Source of the DNA: Verticillium longisporum
Taxonomy: Eukaryota > Ascomycota > Sordariomycetes > Glomerellales > Plectosphaerellaceae
Assembly (NCBI GenBank): GCA_019188255.1
Contig: JAETXT010000011.1
Coordinates: 2,666,001 to 2,730,000 of the forward strand
DNA length: 64,000 bases
Reading direction: 5' to 3'
Shown here: piece after piece, positions 32,420 through 46,864 of the stretch
Numbering within the stretch: the first letter of the stretch is position 1
Layout of the letters: every line of letters begins with the position of its first letter
Made by a program: the position numbers and the translations under genes
The notes under the pieces: generated by a model
Seen by the model: the letters and a program-made list of their open reading frames with translations, nothing else
Told to the model about the DNA's origin: nothing
Databases searched by the model: none

Positions 32420-33537
32420 AGATCGATCCTATAAATAGTAAATTTATTATATATAAGCTTATTAATTATGCTTTATAAGTAATTATAAGAATACCGTTTA
32501 CTTTAAGTATTTAGGACTCTTATAAGAGCTTAATAGTAGAGAAACACTCTATTATATAATCTATAGGAGTATTATCTACTTTAAGTATCTTAGGACTCCT
32601 ACGCCTAAGATTACTACCTAAGCTATATTACTAGTTATTAACTCTAATAAATAAAGTTCTATAGAATAATTAATTAGCTATAATAGAGCTTTAATAAAAT
32701 TAATAATAATAAGCTCCTTAGATTATAATAATAGCTCTATAATAGAGCTAGAGAATATTAAAAAGATATAATAGGAGTTCGATAATATTCTAGAAGAACT
32801 TAATATATTATACTTAATATAGAAGGTTAAGAAGGGTCTCGATATTAACTTTATTATTAATAGAATAGAATTATAATTCCCTAGATTATTAGATTTAGTA
32901 TTTATAGATCTTAAGAGTATTTAGATCCTTAAAATAATAAGTATATATAGGATTATAAAGGGAATTTACTTCTTAGAAGCATTTATCGAAGACTTCTAGG
33001 GCTAGACTAAAGAGGACTTTAATTCCTATAATATAACGATTACTTAAATACTAAAAGTATATCTAGTAGAGCGTAGGATCCCTCTTCTAAGAGTAATAAA
33101 TACTAAGATATTAAAAAGACTAATCCTAATACTTTTATAGAAAGAGATATTTAATATAATAGAATCGATTATTATTAATTAGGATTTAGTATTCTAAAGA
33201 ATAAAGGAATAATAAGATTAATAGGATAATAAGTAATAACCTATAAGGAATACTTAATTATCCTAAATCCGAAAACTATAAATAGGGAGGATAGATCCCT
33301 AATAGCCCCTAGTTCTAGAGTTATTTAATTAATAGAGTAAATAATCTAGCTAATAAGAGATTATACTTTAATTATAAAGAAATAAAATCCTACTTCTAAA
33401 TATTACTTAGAACCTATTAATTTAATATTATATTCTATTATTATATAAATTAATAAATTTATTAATTAATAGAGCTATAATTAAGTAATTTATATTACTT
33501 TAGAATAAAGAAAGTAATTATTCTAAGGAGATATATA
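32420..33537 (+). pseudogene. Outer Copia gag, 5' part (RIP-degraded)
   Basis: It is colinear with 33890-35000 of the inner copy and differs mainly by extra C-to-T and G-to-A changes. The plus frame is repeatedly closed by TAA/TAG. It stops at the ATATC target duplication where the inner element inserted. Confidence 0.8.
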
Positions 33538-33542
33538 ATATC
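33538..33542. repeat. Left target-site duplication of inner Copia element
   Basis: ATATC, identical to 41080-41084. The uninterrupted site can be seen in the inner copy itself near 35000-35020 (ATATATAATATCCTTAATAA). Confidence 0.92.
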
Positions 33543-33832
33543 TATTAAACTAATATTAGAGGATTACCTAGGTCGGTAATTACTATATAGGATTCACCGA
33601 TATAGTAATTACTAGGGCTAGGATTTATAGCTCTTAGGAGTACGTAATTTATAGCTTACGTAATCAGTAAATTAGATAGGCATATCTAATTTATATAGAT
33701 AGTAGTAATTTAGAGAGATAGAATTATCAATAAATAATAACCCTTATATTACCTACTCTACCGATTTAGAGCTCTTAGGCATAGTTAAAGTAATGAATTA
33801 GGGTTTATATAAATAGTAAAGCCCTCTTAATA
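33543..33832 (+). repeat. Inner Copia 5' LTR (LTR2)
   Basis: 290 bp, TATTAAAC...CTCTTAATA, aligning end to end with LTR1, LTR3 and LTR4. Confidence 0.93.
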
Positions 33833-33889
33833 CTAATTAGTATTACGTTTAACGTAATATAGAATAGCTAGAGCTAGAGAAGTTAGGAT

Positions 33890-36800
33890 CGATCCTATAG
33901 ATAGTAAATTCGCTATATATAAGCTTATCGGTTATACTTTATAAGTAATCGTAAGAGTACCGTTTACTTTAAGTACTTTAGAACTCTTATAAGAGCTTAG
34001 TAATAGGGAAATCCTATTATATAATCTATAGGAGTACTATCTACTTCGAGTACCTTAAGACTCCTACGCCTAAGATTACTACCTAGGCTATATTACTAGC
34101 TACTAAACCTAATAAACGAAGCTCTATAGAATAGTTAATTAGCTATAATAGAGATTTAATAAAATTAACGATAATAAGCTCCTCGGATTATAATAATAGC
34201 TCTATAATAGAGCTAGAGAGCGCTAAAAAGATATAATAGGAGTTTAATAGTATTCTAGAAGAACTTAGTATATTACGCTTAACGTAGAAGGTTAGGAAGG
34301 GTCTCGATATTAACTTTATTATTAATAGAGTAGAATTACGGTTCCCTAGATTACTAGATTTAGTATCTATAGATCTTAAGAGCGCCTAGATCCTTAAAAT
34401 AATAAATATATATAGGACTATAAAGGGAGTTTACCTCCTAGAGGCGTTTATTAAAGACTTCTAGGGCTAGACCGAAGAGGACTTTAATTCCTATAATATA
34501 ACGATTATTCGAGTATTAAAGGTATATTTAATAGAGCGTAGGATCCCTCTTCTAGGAGTAGTAAACGCTAAGATATCGAAGAGATTAATCCTAATACTTT
34601 TATAGGAAGAGATACTTAATACGATAGAGTCGATTATTACTAATTAGGATTTAATACTCTAAAGAGTAGAGGAATAGTAAGACTAGTAGGACGATAAATA
34701 ATAACCTATAGGGAACGCTTAACTATCCTAAATCCGAAAACTATAAATAGGGAGGATAGATCCCTAATAGCCCCTAGTTCTAGGGTTATCTAATTAATAG
34801 AATAGGTAATCTAGTTAATAAGAGATTATACTTTAATTATAAAGAAATAAGACCTTACCCTTAAATATTACCTAGAACTTACTAGCTTAATACTATACTC
34901 TATTACTATATAAATCGGTAAATTTATTAATCGATAGAGCTATAATTAAGTAATTTATATCGCTCTAGAATAAAGAGAGTAATTATTCTAAGGAGATATA
35001 TAATATCCTTAATAATAAAATATATATCTTTATAGACGTTTATAAACTATTATAAATCCGCTATATATAGCTCTATATACTCTTCCTAAGTATACTTTTA
35101 GGGTATATATAAACTTTCTTCCTAGAGTATATAAACTAGAATGTAGGACTCTATTAAATATATTTAGCGATTAAATAATAGTTTAATTTAGAGATTAATA
35201 GAATATAGTATTATATAGACTAGAGCTTAATAACGTTCTATTCTATAATAATAGAAATTAATAATATAGGAAAGCTATAAATAGAAGTTCTCTAGATCTT
35301 TCTAGATAGGCTTTAATAGCATTAGAGAATACTTAGCCCTATATTTAAGGAAGAGATTTATCTCTATATAAATACTCTAAAGGCGGTTTAAAGTATCCTA
35401 GAGCTAAAGATTATATTAATAAGGCTAGAGCGATCTTTTAATATATTATCTATATAGCTTAAGAGTATATTAAAGGTAGAGGAGAATACTAGAATACCTA
35501 GGCACTTCTATATTAATAGATATTATAGGAGCGGATATCGCTAAGCTAATAGAAGGGGAGATCGTAGAGAGTAGTTAGTATATAGAATTAATAATCGTTA
35601 ATTATTTAGAATTTATAAATACTAGATATATTCTAAACTAGATTATAGATTAATAAAGTACTCTCTTAAGGAATAATAACGTTTAAAAGAGTAATAGAAA
35701 CGTATATAGGAAGCGTATAGGGATTAATAGAAAGGATACTATTAATTTTTAATAGTAATAGAACCTATTAAGAGCTCGGAATTAGATAATCCTATTTCTA
35801 ATAAGCTAGGAGTAAATAATGCTTTTAGGTCTAATCCTAAGAGTAAACTAATAAATGCCTATATTATATACTTCCTAATAAATGAATTATTCTAATATAG
35901 AATTAAGGGGAGTAGTCTAAAGGCTAAAATAATAGCTCTAATAGAGTAGCTCTTTACTTAGTATTAGATTAATAGTACTTCTATATAATATAGTATTATC
36001 CCTAATATAGGTATAGTATTAATTTCTATAATAGGAGCTTTATAAATAAGGGCCCTAATAGCCCTAATACTAAGCCTAATAATTAATAAATAGGGAATAA
36101 GGGCTAGAATAAGATTCGGAGTAGGAAATCCTATTTCTATAATAGAGGAGATTATTATTCTAATATTAATTAGGAGAATTACGTTCTATATTATCCTAAT
36201 AGATACCCTATTCCTACTTTATATTAAGGATATAGACGATCTTAGAATCTATTTAGATAATATATATAATAAGCTAATAAAGCGTATTAAGGAGATCTAG
36301 GAGCATATACCTATTTTTTATAAATAGGGCTATTTATAATTCTTCTTAGATACGAAGACCTATATTAGCTCTAGGATTATATATATAATAAGGATAGAGA
36401 GCAATAGAGTAATATTTCTAATAGAAGTAGAGCTCTAATATATTTATAAATAGTTTAGTTATTTATCTATAGAGAAGCTATAGAACCTACTCTAGAGAGT
36501 AAACTAGGATATAAATCGGGATATTCTAGAGCTAATAAACCGCTTCTATTATTATTATTAAATTAAAGGGAAGTCTCTATAATACTTTAAATTTATTCTA
36601 AGGTTAGATATCGACTTTAATTATGAGATTTTAATTAATATTATATACTTAGATAGAAAGCCTATTCTTTATATAATCGATATAAATATAGGATTCTAAT
36701 CTATAACTTTTATTCCTAATTTTATAGTTTATATAATATAGGAAGCTCTTAAGAAGTACTAATTAGATATATACCTTAGGCCTCTAGACGTTATAACTAT

Positions 36801-39193
36801 TAATACTAGAATGAACTTTACCTTTATAGAGTTTAGAGTAAAGGTACGCCTCCTAGGTATAATCTACTATTAGATCCCTATAGAGGCCTATTAGTTAATT
36901 AGTAAGGTTAAGAGCTACTATAAGCCGATATATAGAGTATACGAGATCTTAAAGGTAGAGTCTCGTAATATAAGCCTAGAATCGCTACTTTAAAGAGCTA
37001 TAAAGGTAATAAACGATATTACTACGCCTAATAGATTAGTACCTATATTACTTATATTTAGGGCGATACCTAGGATTACTATTAACTTAGCGCTTATTAT
37101 AATTTAAGCGTAGTATGCTAAAGTAATTAATAAAGCGATAATAGAGCTTTAGTAAATAGTCGCTAAATAGAAGGTTAATAACGCTCTTAATACCTATAAT
37201 AGACTAGATACTAAGTAGTTATTACTAAGATCGCTAGAGCTAGGAAGTAACGTTCTTATATTCCGAGAGCGGGAGAAATAGACTAGTCCCTATAAGGTTA
37301 TATCGGTTTCTAATATAGTAATTATAATCGAAATAGTTAATAGCCTAATAGAGTTTAGAGGAATATACGTTAAGCTATATAATAGATCGCTAGATTAATA
37401 AGCTAGGGAGATAATAGTAATTCGAACTCTAGAGACCCTAGAACTATTTAAGTACTTAGAGCTAATTCTACTACGACGATATAGGAGACCTAGGAAGTTA
37501 ATAAATACTATAAATCTATTATAGGCGGCTTTTATAGATTATAAGAATAATATAACTAGGACTTTATAGATCGAGCGCTAATTTATTATTAAAAGGGAAT
37601 AGTAGGGGTACGACCTAGCTATTTAATTATATAATAAAGGTAGAATAACGACCCCTAGGAAGCTATTTAAATAGTCCGATTAAGAGGAAATCGACTTACT
37701 CCTAATAGCTAGAGTAATTATATTAATTAGGAGATCCGCGTTTCCTAGTACTAAGATCTTTAGATACTAGCTTATAAGAGACGTAAAAGGCCTCCTTTAA
37801 GCCCTATATAAGAAGTTAAGACTAATAATTTAGGGATATAGTAACTAGGAGAAGATAACTCTATTAATATAATCGCTTACGATTATATACTATAGCTAAT
37901 AATTAATCCTAGTAATTACTTTAATACTATAATAACGTAGCTACTAGTTAATGCTCTATAATATTAATTAAGCCTATACTTAGAGTATTATAGATCTATT
38001 ATATAATATTCTCCTATATATTCCTAAGGAGCTATAATATAAATACCCTAATAGAATCGTCTTCTATATTATAAAGCTACTCTATAATATTATAGAATTA
38101 GGTCTCTATTAATTTATAACCTATTAGCGCTATTATAGAGAGCGCCTAAATACTATTCTAATAGGCTACGATCTATATTTACTTCTAATTAGAGCTAGAG
38201 AGAGCTTTAGACTAATCGGAATATAGATTAACGATACCCTTAACTTCGGAGAGCCCGTATTTATATAAAAGGAATAAATAGAGCTCGAAAGCGCTAGCTT
38301 CTAGGTAAAGCCTACTTCTATCCTTAATATAGGATCTAATAACGTCTTTAATAGCTATATTATTAAAGTTAGAACTAAAGATCTTACGATTTAATAGAAA
38401 GGCTAAGGTAATTACTTAGAGCTAGTAACCCTAGGGATAGCGAGCTTAGAATAGGAATATATTACTTAGAGAGCTCGTAATACCTATATTACTTTAACCT
38501 ATTAATTAGAAGTAGCCTTCGATTTCTCTATTATAGCCTAAGCTAAGAACCTATAGGAGGACGACTTTAAATAGCTTAATAAATATATATAATAGTAGAT
38601 TATTAATATAGGCTATAGCTTAAATTATATATGCTTAGATCTCTTAATAGCTTAATTTTATATATTTATTAATAGCTCCTTTATTAATAATAAGGATCTA
38701 AGTTTATAGATCGGATTCGTTATCCTCCTTAATAATAAACGTTCCTATAATTAGGAGAACGCCTTTATAATATATAGTAATATCCTCTATTAGTAATCTA
38801 TTAAGTATAAATAGGTTATATATTTAATTCTAGTTAGCGAGATCTATAGAATAATTAATAGCTTTAATATAGCTTATATCCTTAAATAGATACTCTAAGA
38901 GATCTATAAATGCTTAGAACTACTACTCCTATAAATAGTTATCTATATTAATAGTTACTCGCTCTATTAATACTTAGTTTAATTAAGCGTAATAATAGAG
39001 AAACGCTTAATAATAGATCTTATAATATTATAATAAAGCTATAAAGAATATAAAGTCGATGAAATTCATTAGATCGCTAGAGGCGATAACCCTATAGATT
39101 TAATAATTAAAGGAGTACTAAACTAAGTACTAGAAGCGCTAATAAGCTCTAACGAAGTTATAATTAGAATTAAAGGATAAATTAAACGTTAAG
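33890..39193 (+). pseudogene. Inner Copia gag-pol relic
   Basis: The plus frame is readable when TAA/TAG codons are taken as mutated CAA/CAG/TGG. In order: gag from about 33,890; a Cys/His-knuckle relic near 35,580-35,650 in which Cys codons have become Tyr; a protease relic near 35,960-36,260 (IRFGVGNPISII then FLLYIKDID); integrase about 36,330-37,500 (GKPVLYIIDTNTGFQS, then SIGKVKSYYKPIYRVYE); reverse transcriptase about 37,750-38,600 (LTQSPTIQR, then DINQAYTQS); and RNase H to about 39,193 (NNKDLSLQIGFVILLNNKRS, ending near GDNPIDLI). These blocks are colinear with fungal Copia polyproteins I recognise. The gene cannot encode a functional protein. Confidence 0.85.
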
Positions 39194-40789
39194 AAAAGAA
39201 TAATTAAGGGGTAAAGGTAATTAATATTAATAAAAATATAGTAAAGCCTAAAAACGAGTACCCTAGAAGTAAAAACGACGACCCCGTAATTAGTAAAATA
39301 GTAAAGTAATTATTCTATAAAGCGGACTAAGCCTTAGAATCCGAAGAATCCGAGTTTAATTACTCTAGCGAATCCTATTAGAGGTAGTTAAAGAGCTATA
39401 GAGCTACGGCCCGCTTAGCCGCTTTATAATCGGTATTATAAAGATTATTAAAGTCCTTATTAGGATCATTACCCCCCTTCGCCTCCTCCTCTTTAATAAT
39501 TATTAATATACCCTTTATAATAGTACGCTACTTCTCTATATCCTATATCCCCTATTAGCTAATTATATAATTAGATAATTAAGGAAATAATAGAGAAGAG
39601 AGCTTATTAGCTTATTATTCTTATCCTAAGTAGCTAAAAACTTTATAATAGGCTTAAACGCTCTAACTAGATTATAGATAATAATCGTTAGAGCTATAGA
39701 TACTAGAAAATAGAGATTACGGAAGCTTATATTAGTTTATAAGAGTACTTAGAGGTATACTTATAGTAATAGGAACCCTTAGGCTCTAAATCGTAATATA
39801 TACTATTAACGCTAGTTTTAGTTTATTTACTAGTAAGATAAGATTTTAAGTACTCTAAGTAGAGGACCTTACGAATATTACTACGTATATATACTATATC
39901 CTGGATTAGTAGCTCCTACGATTAATGCTAACTAGGTTCTTACGCTTCGCTACTCTCTTAGTAGGAGGGGTAATAGGTATAGGGGCTTTATACTTAAACG
40001 GTATTATCGAGGCCGGGATAAGAGAAAAAGAGAGAGAGAGAGAGTAGTAAAAATAGGGATTTAGTAATTATCGGAGCTCTAAAATAGTAGATTAAGCTAG
40101 CTAATCTTAAAAATGAAGAATCGTTATAGGGAAGAGGGAAGGTAAAAGGAATAGAGTTACTATAATTTATTAATTAGATATATAGATCTATAGAGTATAG
40201 TATTTACTAAACTAGCTTAATAGGATCTATTAATCCTATTTAGGCGGTTTAATTCTATTATTCCTATTAAAGGCAGTTTAATTCTCTTATTCCTATCGAG
40301 AAAGCTAATAAAAGGGGTAATAATAATTATTCTTCTATTCTCTATTAATATATTAGCGATTTAGAGACTTTAGGAGCTTATATCTAGCTATTATAAGAGT
40401 ACTATTTAATTAGCTATTATACTATTTAATTACTATTTATTTCCTTTATTAAAGGGTTTAAAAGCCTATTCCTATTATTTAACTATAACTTAATTCATTT
40501 CCTTAGAGAGCTATTTAGCGGCTAGTTTAATTAATCCGTAGCGCTAGGAACTAGGGATTTAGCGTTTACGGGAATAATAGTATTAAGCTATATTTTTCCT
40601 TATTCTATCTATTATTCTCCTATTATTACTTATTTACTTATTTATTTATTCATTTTATAGATTAGGATAGTAGATCTAATATACTAGAGACTAGAGGATT
40701 ATAAGCGTATTAGAGTAGCTATTAATATAGGTAATAGAGCCCGATATTAGTCCTTTAAATAATCCTATCTATAAAGAAAAGATAGCTAG
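39194..40789. other. Inner Copia 3' region after RNase H, 1.6 kb, no known domain
   Basis: This stretch between the end of RNase H and the 3' LTR is also present, at the same length, in the outer copy (45266-46864), so it belongs to the family. It contains an AG microsatellite near 40,020-40,045. The reverse strand has a long frame interrupted only by TAA/TAG, which might be an old antisense gene (see findings). Otherwise it would be an unusually long 3' untranslated region. Confidence 0.6.
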
Positions 40790-41079
40790 TATTAAACTAA
40801 TATTAGGGGATTACCTAGGTCGGTAATTACTATATAGGATTTACCGATATAGTAATTACTAGGGCTAGGATTTATAGCTCTTAGGAGTATATAATTTATA
40901 GCTTACGTAATCGGTGAATTAGATAGGTATATCTAATTTGCGTAAGTAGTAGTGATTTAGAGAGATAGAATTATTAATAAATGATAACCCTTATATTACC
41001 TACTCTACCGATTCAGAGCTCTTAGGTATAGCTAAAGTAATGAATTAGGGTTTATATAAATAGTAAAGCCCTCTTAATA
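40790..41079 (+). repeat. Inner Copia 3' LTR (LTR3)
   Basis: 290 bp, nearly identical to LTR2 apart from C/T and G/A differences. It retains more CA and TG than LTR1. Confidence 0.93.
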
Positions 41080-41084
41080 ATATC
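41080..41084. repeat. Right target-site duplication of inner Copia element
   Basis: ATATC directly after LTR3, after which the outer copy's gag resumes (TTTAATAATAAAATATAT). Confidence 0.92.
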
Positions 41085-44000
41085 TTTAATAATAAAATAT
41101 ATATCTTTATAGATATTTATAAATTATTATAAATCTATTATATATAGCTTTATATACTCTTCCTAAATATACTTTTAGAATATATATAAACTTTCTTCCT
41201 AGAATATATAAATTAGAATATAGGACTCTATTAAATATATTTAATAATTAAATAATAGTTTAATTTAGAAGTTAATAGAGTATAGTATTATATAGATTAG
41301 AGCTCGATAACGTTCTATTCTATAATAATAGAAGCTAATAATATAGGAAAGCTATAAATAGAAGTTTTCTAGATCTTTCTAGATAAGCTTTAATAATATT
41401 AGAGAATACTTAGCTCTATATTTAAGGAAGAGATTTATCTCTATATAAATACTCTAAGAGCGGTTTAAAGTATCCTAGAGCTAAAGATTATATTAATAAG
41501 ACTAGAGCGATCTTTTAATATATTATCTATATAGTTTAAGAGTATATTAAAGGTAAAGGAGAATATTAGAATGCTTAAGTACTTCTATATTAATAAACGT
41601 TATAGGAGTAGATATTACTAAGCTAGTAGAAGGGGAGATTATAGAGAGTAGTTAATATATAGAATTAATAATCGTTAATTATCTAGAATTTATAAATACT
41701 AGATATATTCTAAACTAGATTATAAATCGATAAAGTACTCTCTTAAAGAATAATAATATTTAAAAGAGTAATAGAAATATATATAGGAAGTATATAAAGA
41801 TTAATAGAAGGGATATTATTAATTTCTAATAGTAATAGAACCTAATAAGAGCTTAGAATTAGGTAATCCTATTTCTAATTAGCTAGGAGTAGATAATATT
41901 TATAAGTCTAATCCTAAGAGTAAATTAATAAATACTTATATTATATACTTCCTAGTAAATAAATCGTTCTAATATAGAATTAAGGGGAGTAGTTCGAAGG
42001 CTAAAATAATAGCTCTAATAGAATAGCTCTTTATTTAATATTAAATTAATAATACTTCTATATAATATAGTATTATCCTTAATATAGGTATAGTATTAGT
42101 TTTAATAATAGGAGCTTTATAAATAAAGGCCCTAATAGCTTTAATATTAAGCTTAATAATTAATAAATAGGGAATAAAGGCTAGAATAAGATTTAGAATA
42201 GGAAACCCTATATCTATAATAGAGGAGATTACTATTCTAATATTAATTAGGAGAATTACGTTCTATATTATCCTAATAGATACTCTATTTTTACTTTATA
42301 TTAAGGATATAGACGATCTTAGAATCTATTTAGATAATATTTATAATAAGCTAATAAAGTATATTAAGGAGCTCTAAGAGTATATACCTATTTTTCGTAA
42401 ATAGGGCTATTTATAGTTCTTCCTAGATACGAAGACCTATATTAGCTCTAGGATTATATATATAATAAGGATAGAGAGCGATAGAATAGTATTTCTAATA
42501 GAAGTAGAGCTCTAATATATTTATAAGTAGTTTAGTTATTTATCTATAGAGAAGTTATAGAATTTACTCTAAAGAATAGACTATAATATAAATTAGGATA
42601 CTCTAGAGCTAATAAATTACTTCTATTATTATTATTAGATTAAAGGGAAGTCTCTATAATACTTTAAGTTTATTTTAAAGTTAAATATTAACTTTAATTA
42701 TAAGATTTTAATTAATATTATATATTTAAATAGAAAGCTTATTCTTTATATAATCGATATAAATATAGGATTCTAATCTATAACTTTTATTCTTAATTTT
42801 ATAATTTATATAATATAGGAAGCCTTTAAGAAGTACTAATTAGATATATATCTTAGGCTTCTAGATATTATAATTATTAATACTAGAATAAACTTTACCT
42901 TTATAGAATTTAAAGTAGAGGTATACCTCCTAGGTATAATCTATTATTAGATCCCTATAGAGGCTTATTAATTAATCAGTAAAGTTAAAAGCTATTATAA
43001 GCTAATTTATAGAATATATAAGATCTTAAAAGTAGAGTCTTATAATATAAGCCTAGAATCGCTATTTTAAGAAGTAATAAAGGCTATAAACGATATTATT
43101 AAGCTTAATAGATTAATATCTATATTATTTATATTTAGAGTAATACTTAGGATTACTATTAACTTAACGCTTACTACGACCTAGGCGTAGTATACTAAAG
43201 CGGTTAATAAGGCGATAGCGGAGCTTTAGTAAATAATCGCTAAGCGGAAGGTTAATAATACTCTTAATATTTATAATAGACTAGATATTAAATAGTTACT
43301 ACCGAGATCGTTAGAGCTAGGAAGCGACGTTTTTATATTCTGAGAGTAGGAGAAATAGATAGGTCCTTATAAGGTTATATTAATTTCTAATATAGTAGTT
43401 ATAGTCGATATAGTTAATAGCCTAATAGAGTTTAGAGGAATATATATTAAGCTATATAATAGATTGCTAGATTAAGAGACTAGGGAGATAATAATAATAT
43501 AAACTCTAGAGACCCTAGAGCTATTTAAGTACTTAGAGCTAATTCTATTACGACGATATAGGAGACCTAGGAAGTTAATAAATGCTATAAATCTATTATA
43601 AGCGGATTTTATAGATTATAAAAGTAATATAACTAGGACTTTATAGATCGAATATTAATTTATTATTAAAAAGGAGTAATAAGGTTATAATCTAGCTATT
43701 AAACTATATAATAAAAATAGAATAATGACCCCTAGGAAGCTATTTAAATAGTCTAATTAGGAAGAAATCGACTTACTCCTAATAGCTAGAATAATCGTAT
43801 TAATTAGGAGATTAGCATTCCTTAATACTAAGATCTTTAAATATTAGCTTATAAGAGAGGTAAAAGGCCTCCCTTAAGCCCTATATAAGAAGTTAAGATT
43901 AATAGTTTAAGGATATAATAATTAGGAGAAGATAACCCTATTAATATAATTACTTATAATTATACGCTATAATTAACGATTAATCCTAGTAATTACTTTA

Positions 44001-45265
44001 ATATTATAATAATATAGCTATTAATTAATACTCTATAATATTAATTAAGCTTATACCTAGAGCGCTATAGATCTACTATATAATGTTCTCCTATATATTC
44101 CTAAGGAGCTATAATATAGGTATCCTAATAGAATCGTCTTCTATATAGTAAAGCTATTCTATAATATCGTAGAATTAGGTCTCTATTAGTTTATAATCTA
44201 TTAATACTATTATAGAGAGCGCTTAAATACTATTCTAATAGGCTACGATCTATATTTACTTCTAACTAGAGCTAGAGAGAGCCTTAGACTAATCGGAATA
44301 TAGATTAATAATACCTTTAACTTTAGAGAGCCTATATTTATATAAAAGGAATAAATAGAGCTCGAAAACGCTAGCTTCTAAGTAAAGCCTACTTCTATCC
44401 TTAATATAGGATCTAATAGTATCTTTAATAGCTATATTATTAAAATTAGAATTAAAGATCTTATAATTTAATAGAAAGGCTAAGGTAATCGCCTAGAGCT
44501 AGTAACTCTAGGGATAGTAAGCTTAGAATAGTAATATATCGCTTAGAGAGCTCGTAATACCTATATTACTTTAATCTATTAACTAGAAGTAGCCTTCGAT
44601 TTCTCTATTATAGCCTAAGCTAAGAACCTTTAGGAAGAAGACTTTAAATAGCTTAATAAATATATATAATAGTAGATTATTAATATAGGCTATAGCCTAA
44701 ATTATATACGCCTCGATCTCTTAATAGCTTAACTTTATATATTTATTAATAGTTCCTTCGCTAATAATAAGGACCTTAGTTTATAGATTAGATTTATTAT
44801 CCTCTTTAATAATAAACGTTCCTATAATTAGGAGAACGCCTTTATAGTATATAGTAATATCCTCTATTAATAATCTATTAAATATAAATATATTATATAT
44901 TCAGTCTTAATTAGTAAGATTTATAGGATAATTAATAGCTTTAATATAATTTATATCCTTAAATAGATATTCTAAAAGATCTATAAATACTTAGAATTAC
45001 TATTCCTATAAATAATTATCTATATTAATAATTACTTACTCTATTAATACTTTATTTAATTAAGTATAATAATAGAGAAATGCTTAATAATAGATCTTAT
45101 AATATTATAATAAAGTTACGAAGAATATAAAGTCGATGAAATTTATTAGATTACTAGAGGCGATAACCCTATAGATTTAATAATTAAGGGAGCGTTAAAC
45201 TAAATATTAAAAATACTAATAAGCTTTAATAAAATTATAATTAAGATTAAAGGATAAATTAAACG
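41085..45265 (+). pseudogene. Outer Copia gag (rest) and pol relic
   Basis: Colinear over its whole length with 35,015-39,193 of the inner copy, with the same domain order (gag remainder, knuckle, protease, integrase, reverse transcriptase, RNase H). Nearly all differences are transitions, and this copy is usually the one with T or A. The frame is closed by many TAA/TAG codons. Confidence 0.85.
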
Positions 45266-46699
45266 TTAAGAAAAGAATAATTAAGGGGTAAAGGTAATTA
45301 ATATTAATAAAAATATAATAAAGCTTAAAAATAAATACCCTAGAAGTAAAAATAACGATTTTATAATTAATAAAATAGTAAAGTAATTACTCTATAAAGT
45401 AGACTAGGCCTTAGAATCCGAAGAATCCGAGTTTAATTACTTTAATAAGTCCTATTAAAAGTAATTAAAGAGCTATAGAGCTATAGCCCGCTTAGCTACT
45501 TTATAGTTAATATTATAAAAACTATTAAGGTCCTCATTAGGGTTATTACCCCCCTTCGCCTCCTCCTCCTTAGTAATCGTTAATATACCCTTTATAATAA
45601 TATATTATTTCTCTATATCCTATATCCTCTATTAGCTAATTATATAATTAGATAATTAGGGAAATAATAGAGAAGAGAGCTTATTAGCTTATTATTCTTA
45701 TCCTAAATAGTTAAAAACTTTATAATAAGCTTAAATGCCCTAATTAGATTATAGATAATAATTATTAAAGCTATAGATATTAGAAAATAGAGATTATAGA
45801 AGCTTATATTAGTTTATAAAAGTATTTAGAAGTATATTTATAATAATAGGAACTCTTAAGCTCTAAATCGTAATATATACTATTAATATTAATTTTAGTT
45901 TATTTATTAATAAAATAAGACTTTAAGTACTCTAAATAGGGGACCTTATAAATATTATTATATATATATATTATATCCTAGATTAGTAGCTCTATAATTA
46001 ATGCTAACTAAGTTCTTACGCTTCGCTACTCTCTTAGTAGGAGGGGTAATAGATATAGGGGCTTTATACTTAAGAAGCATTATCGAGGCTAGGATAAGAG
46101 AGAAAGAGAGAGAGAGAGAATAGTAAAAAGGGGGAGTTATTAATCGTTAAAGCTCTAAAATAGTAGATTAGGCTAGCTAATCTTAAAATAAAGAATTATT
46201 ATAGGGAATAGGAAAAGTAAAAGGAATAGAGTTATTATAATTTATTAATTAGATATATAGATCTATAGAATATAATATTTACTAAACTAGCTTAATAGGA
46301 TCTATTAATTCTATTTAAGTAATTTAATTCTATTATTCCTATTAAAGGTAGTTTAATTCTATTATTCTTATTAAGAAAGCTAATAAAAGAAGTAATAATA
46401 ATTATTCTTCTACCCTCTATTAATATATTAGTAATTTAGAGACTTTAAGAGCTTATATCTAGCTATTATAAGAGTACTATTTAATTAGCTATTATACTAT
46501 TTAATTATTATTTATTTCCTTTTTTAAAGGGTTTAAAAGCCTATTCCTATTATTTAATTATAATTTAATTCATTTCCTTAGAAAGCTATTTAATAGCTAG
46601 TTTAATTAATCTATAGCGCTAGGGACTAGGGATTTAGTATTTACGGGAATAGTAATATTAAGCTATATTTTTCCTTATTCTATCTATTATTCTCCTATT

Positions 46700-46730
<31 letters not shown>

Positions 46731-46864
46731 TATAGATTAGGATAATAGATCTAATATACTAGAGACTAGAGGATTATAAGTATATTAGAGTAGCTATTAA
46801 CTTAGGTAATAGAGCCCGATATTAGTCCCTTAAGTAATCCTATCTATAAAGAAAAGATAGCTAG
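45266..46864. other. Outer Copia 3' region after RNase H
   Basis: The counterpart of 39194-40789, with the same length, microsatellite (near 46,100-46,122) and end sequence (AAAGAAAAGATAGCTAG before the LTR). Confidence 0.7.

Larger units (their letters stand above)
33543..41079 (+). mobile_element. Inner full-length Ty1/Copia retrotransposon, RIP-degraded
   Basis: 7,537 bp bounded by 290-bp LTRs (33543-33832, 40790-41079) and flanked by the 5-bp duplication ATATC. It belongs to the same family as the outer copy and has inserted into that copy's gag region. A purine-rich stretch (AAAGAAAAGATAG) lies just before the 3' LTR, in the position of a polypurine tract on the plus strand. All protein domains are present as relics in Copia order. 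CG dinucleotides survive more often than in the outer copy, as expected of a later insertion. Confidence 0.93.

Noticed and set aside
33543..41079. Ty3/Gypsy classification of the retrotransposon
   Set aside because: Integrase relics come before reverse transcriptase relics, which is the Copia order, and the blocks match fungal Copia polyproteins.
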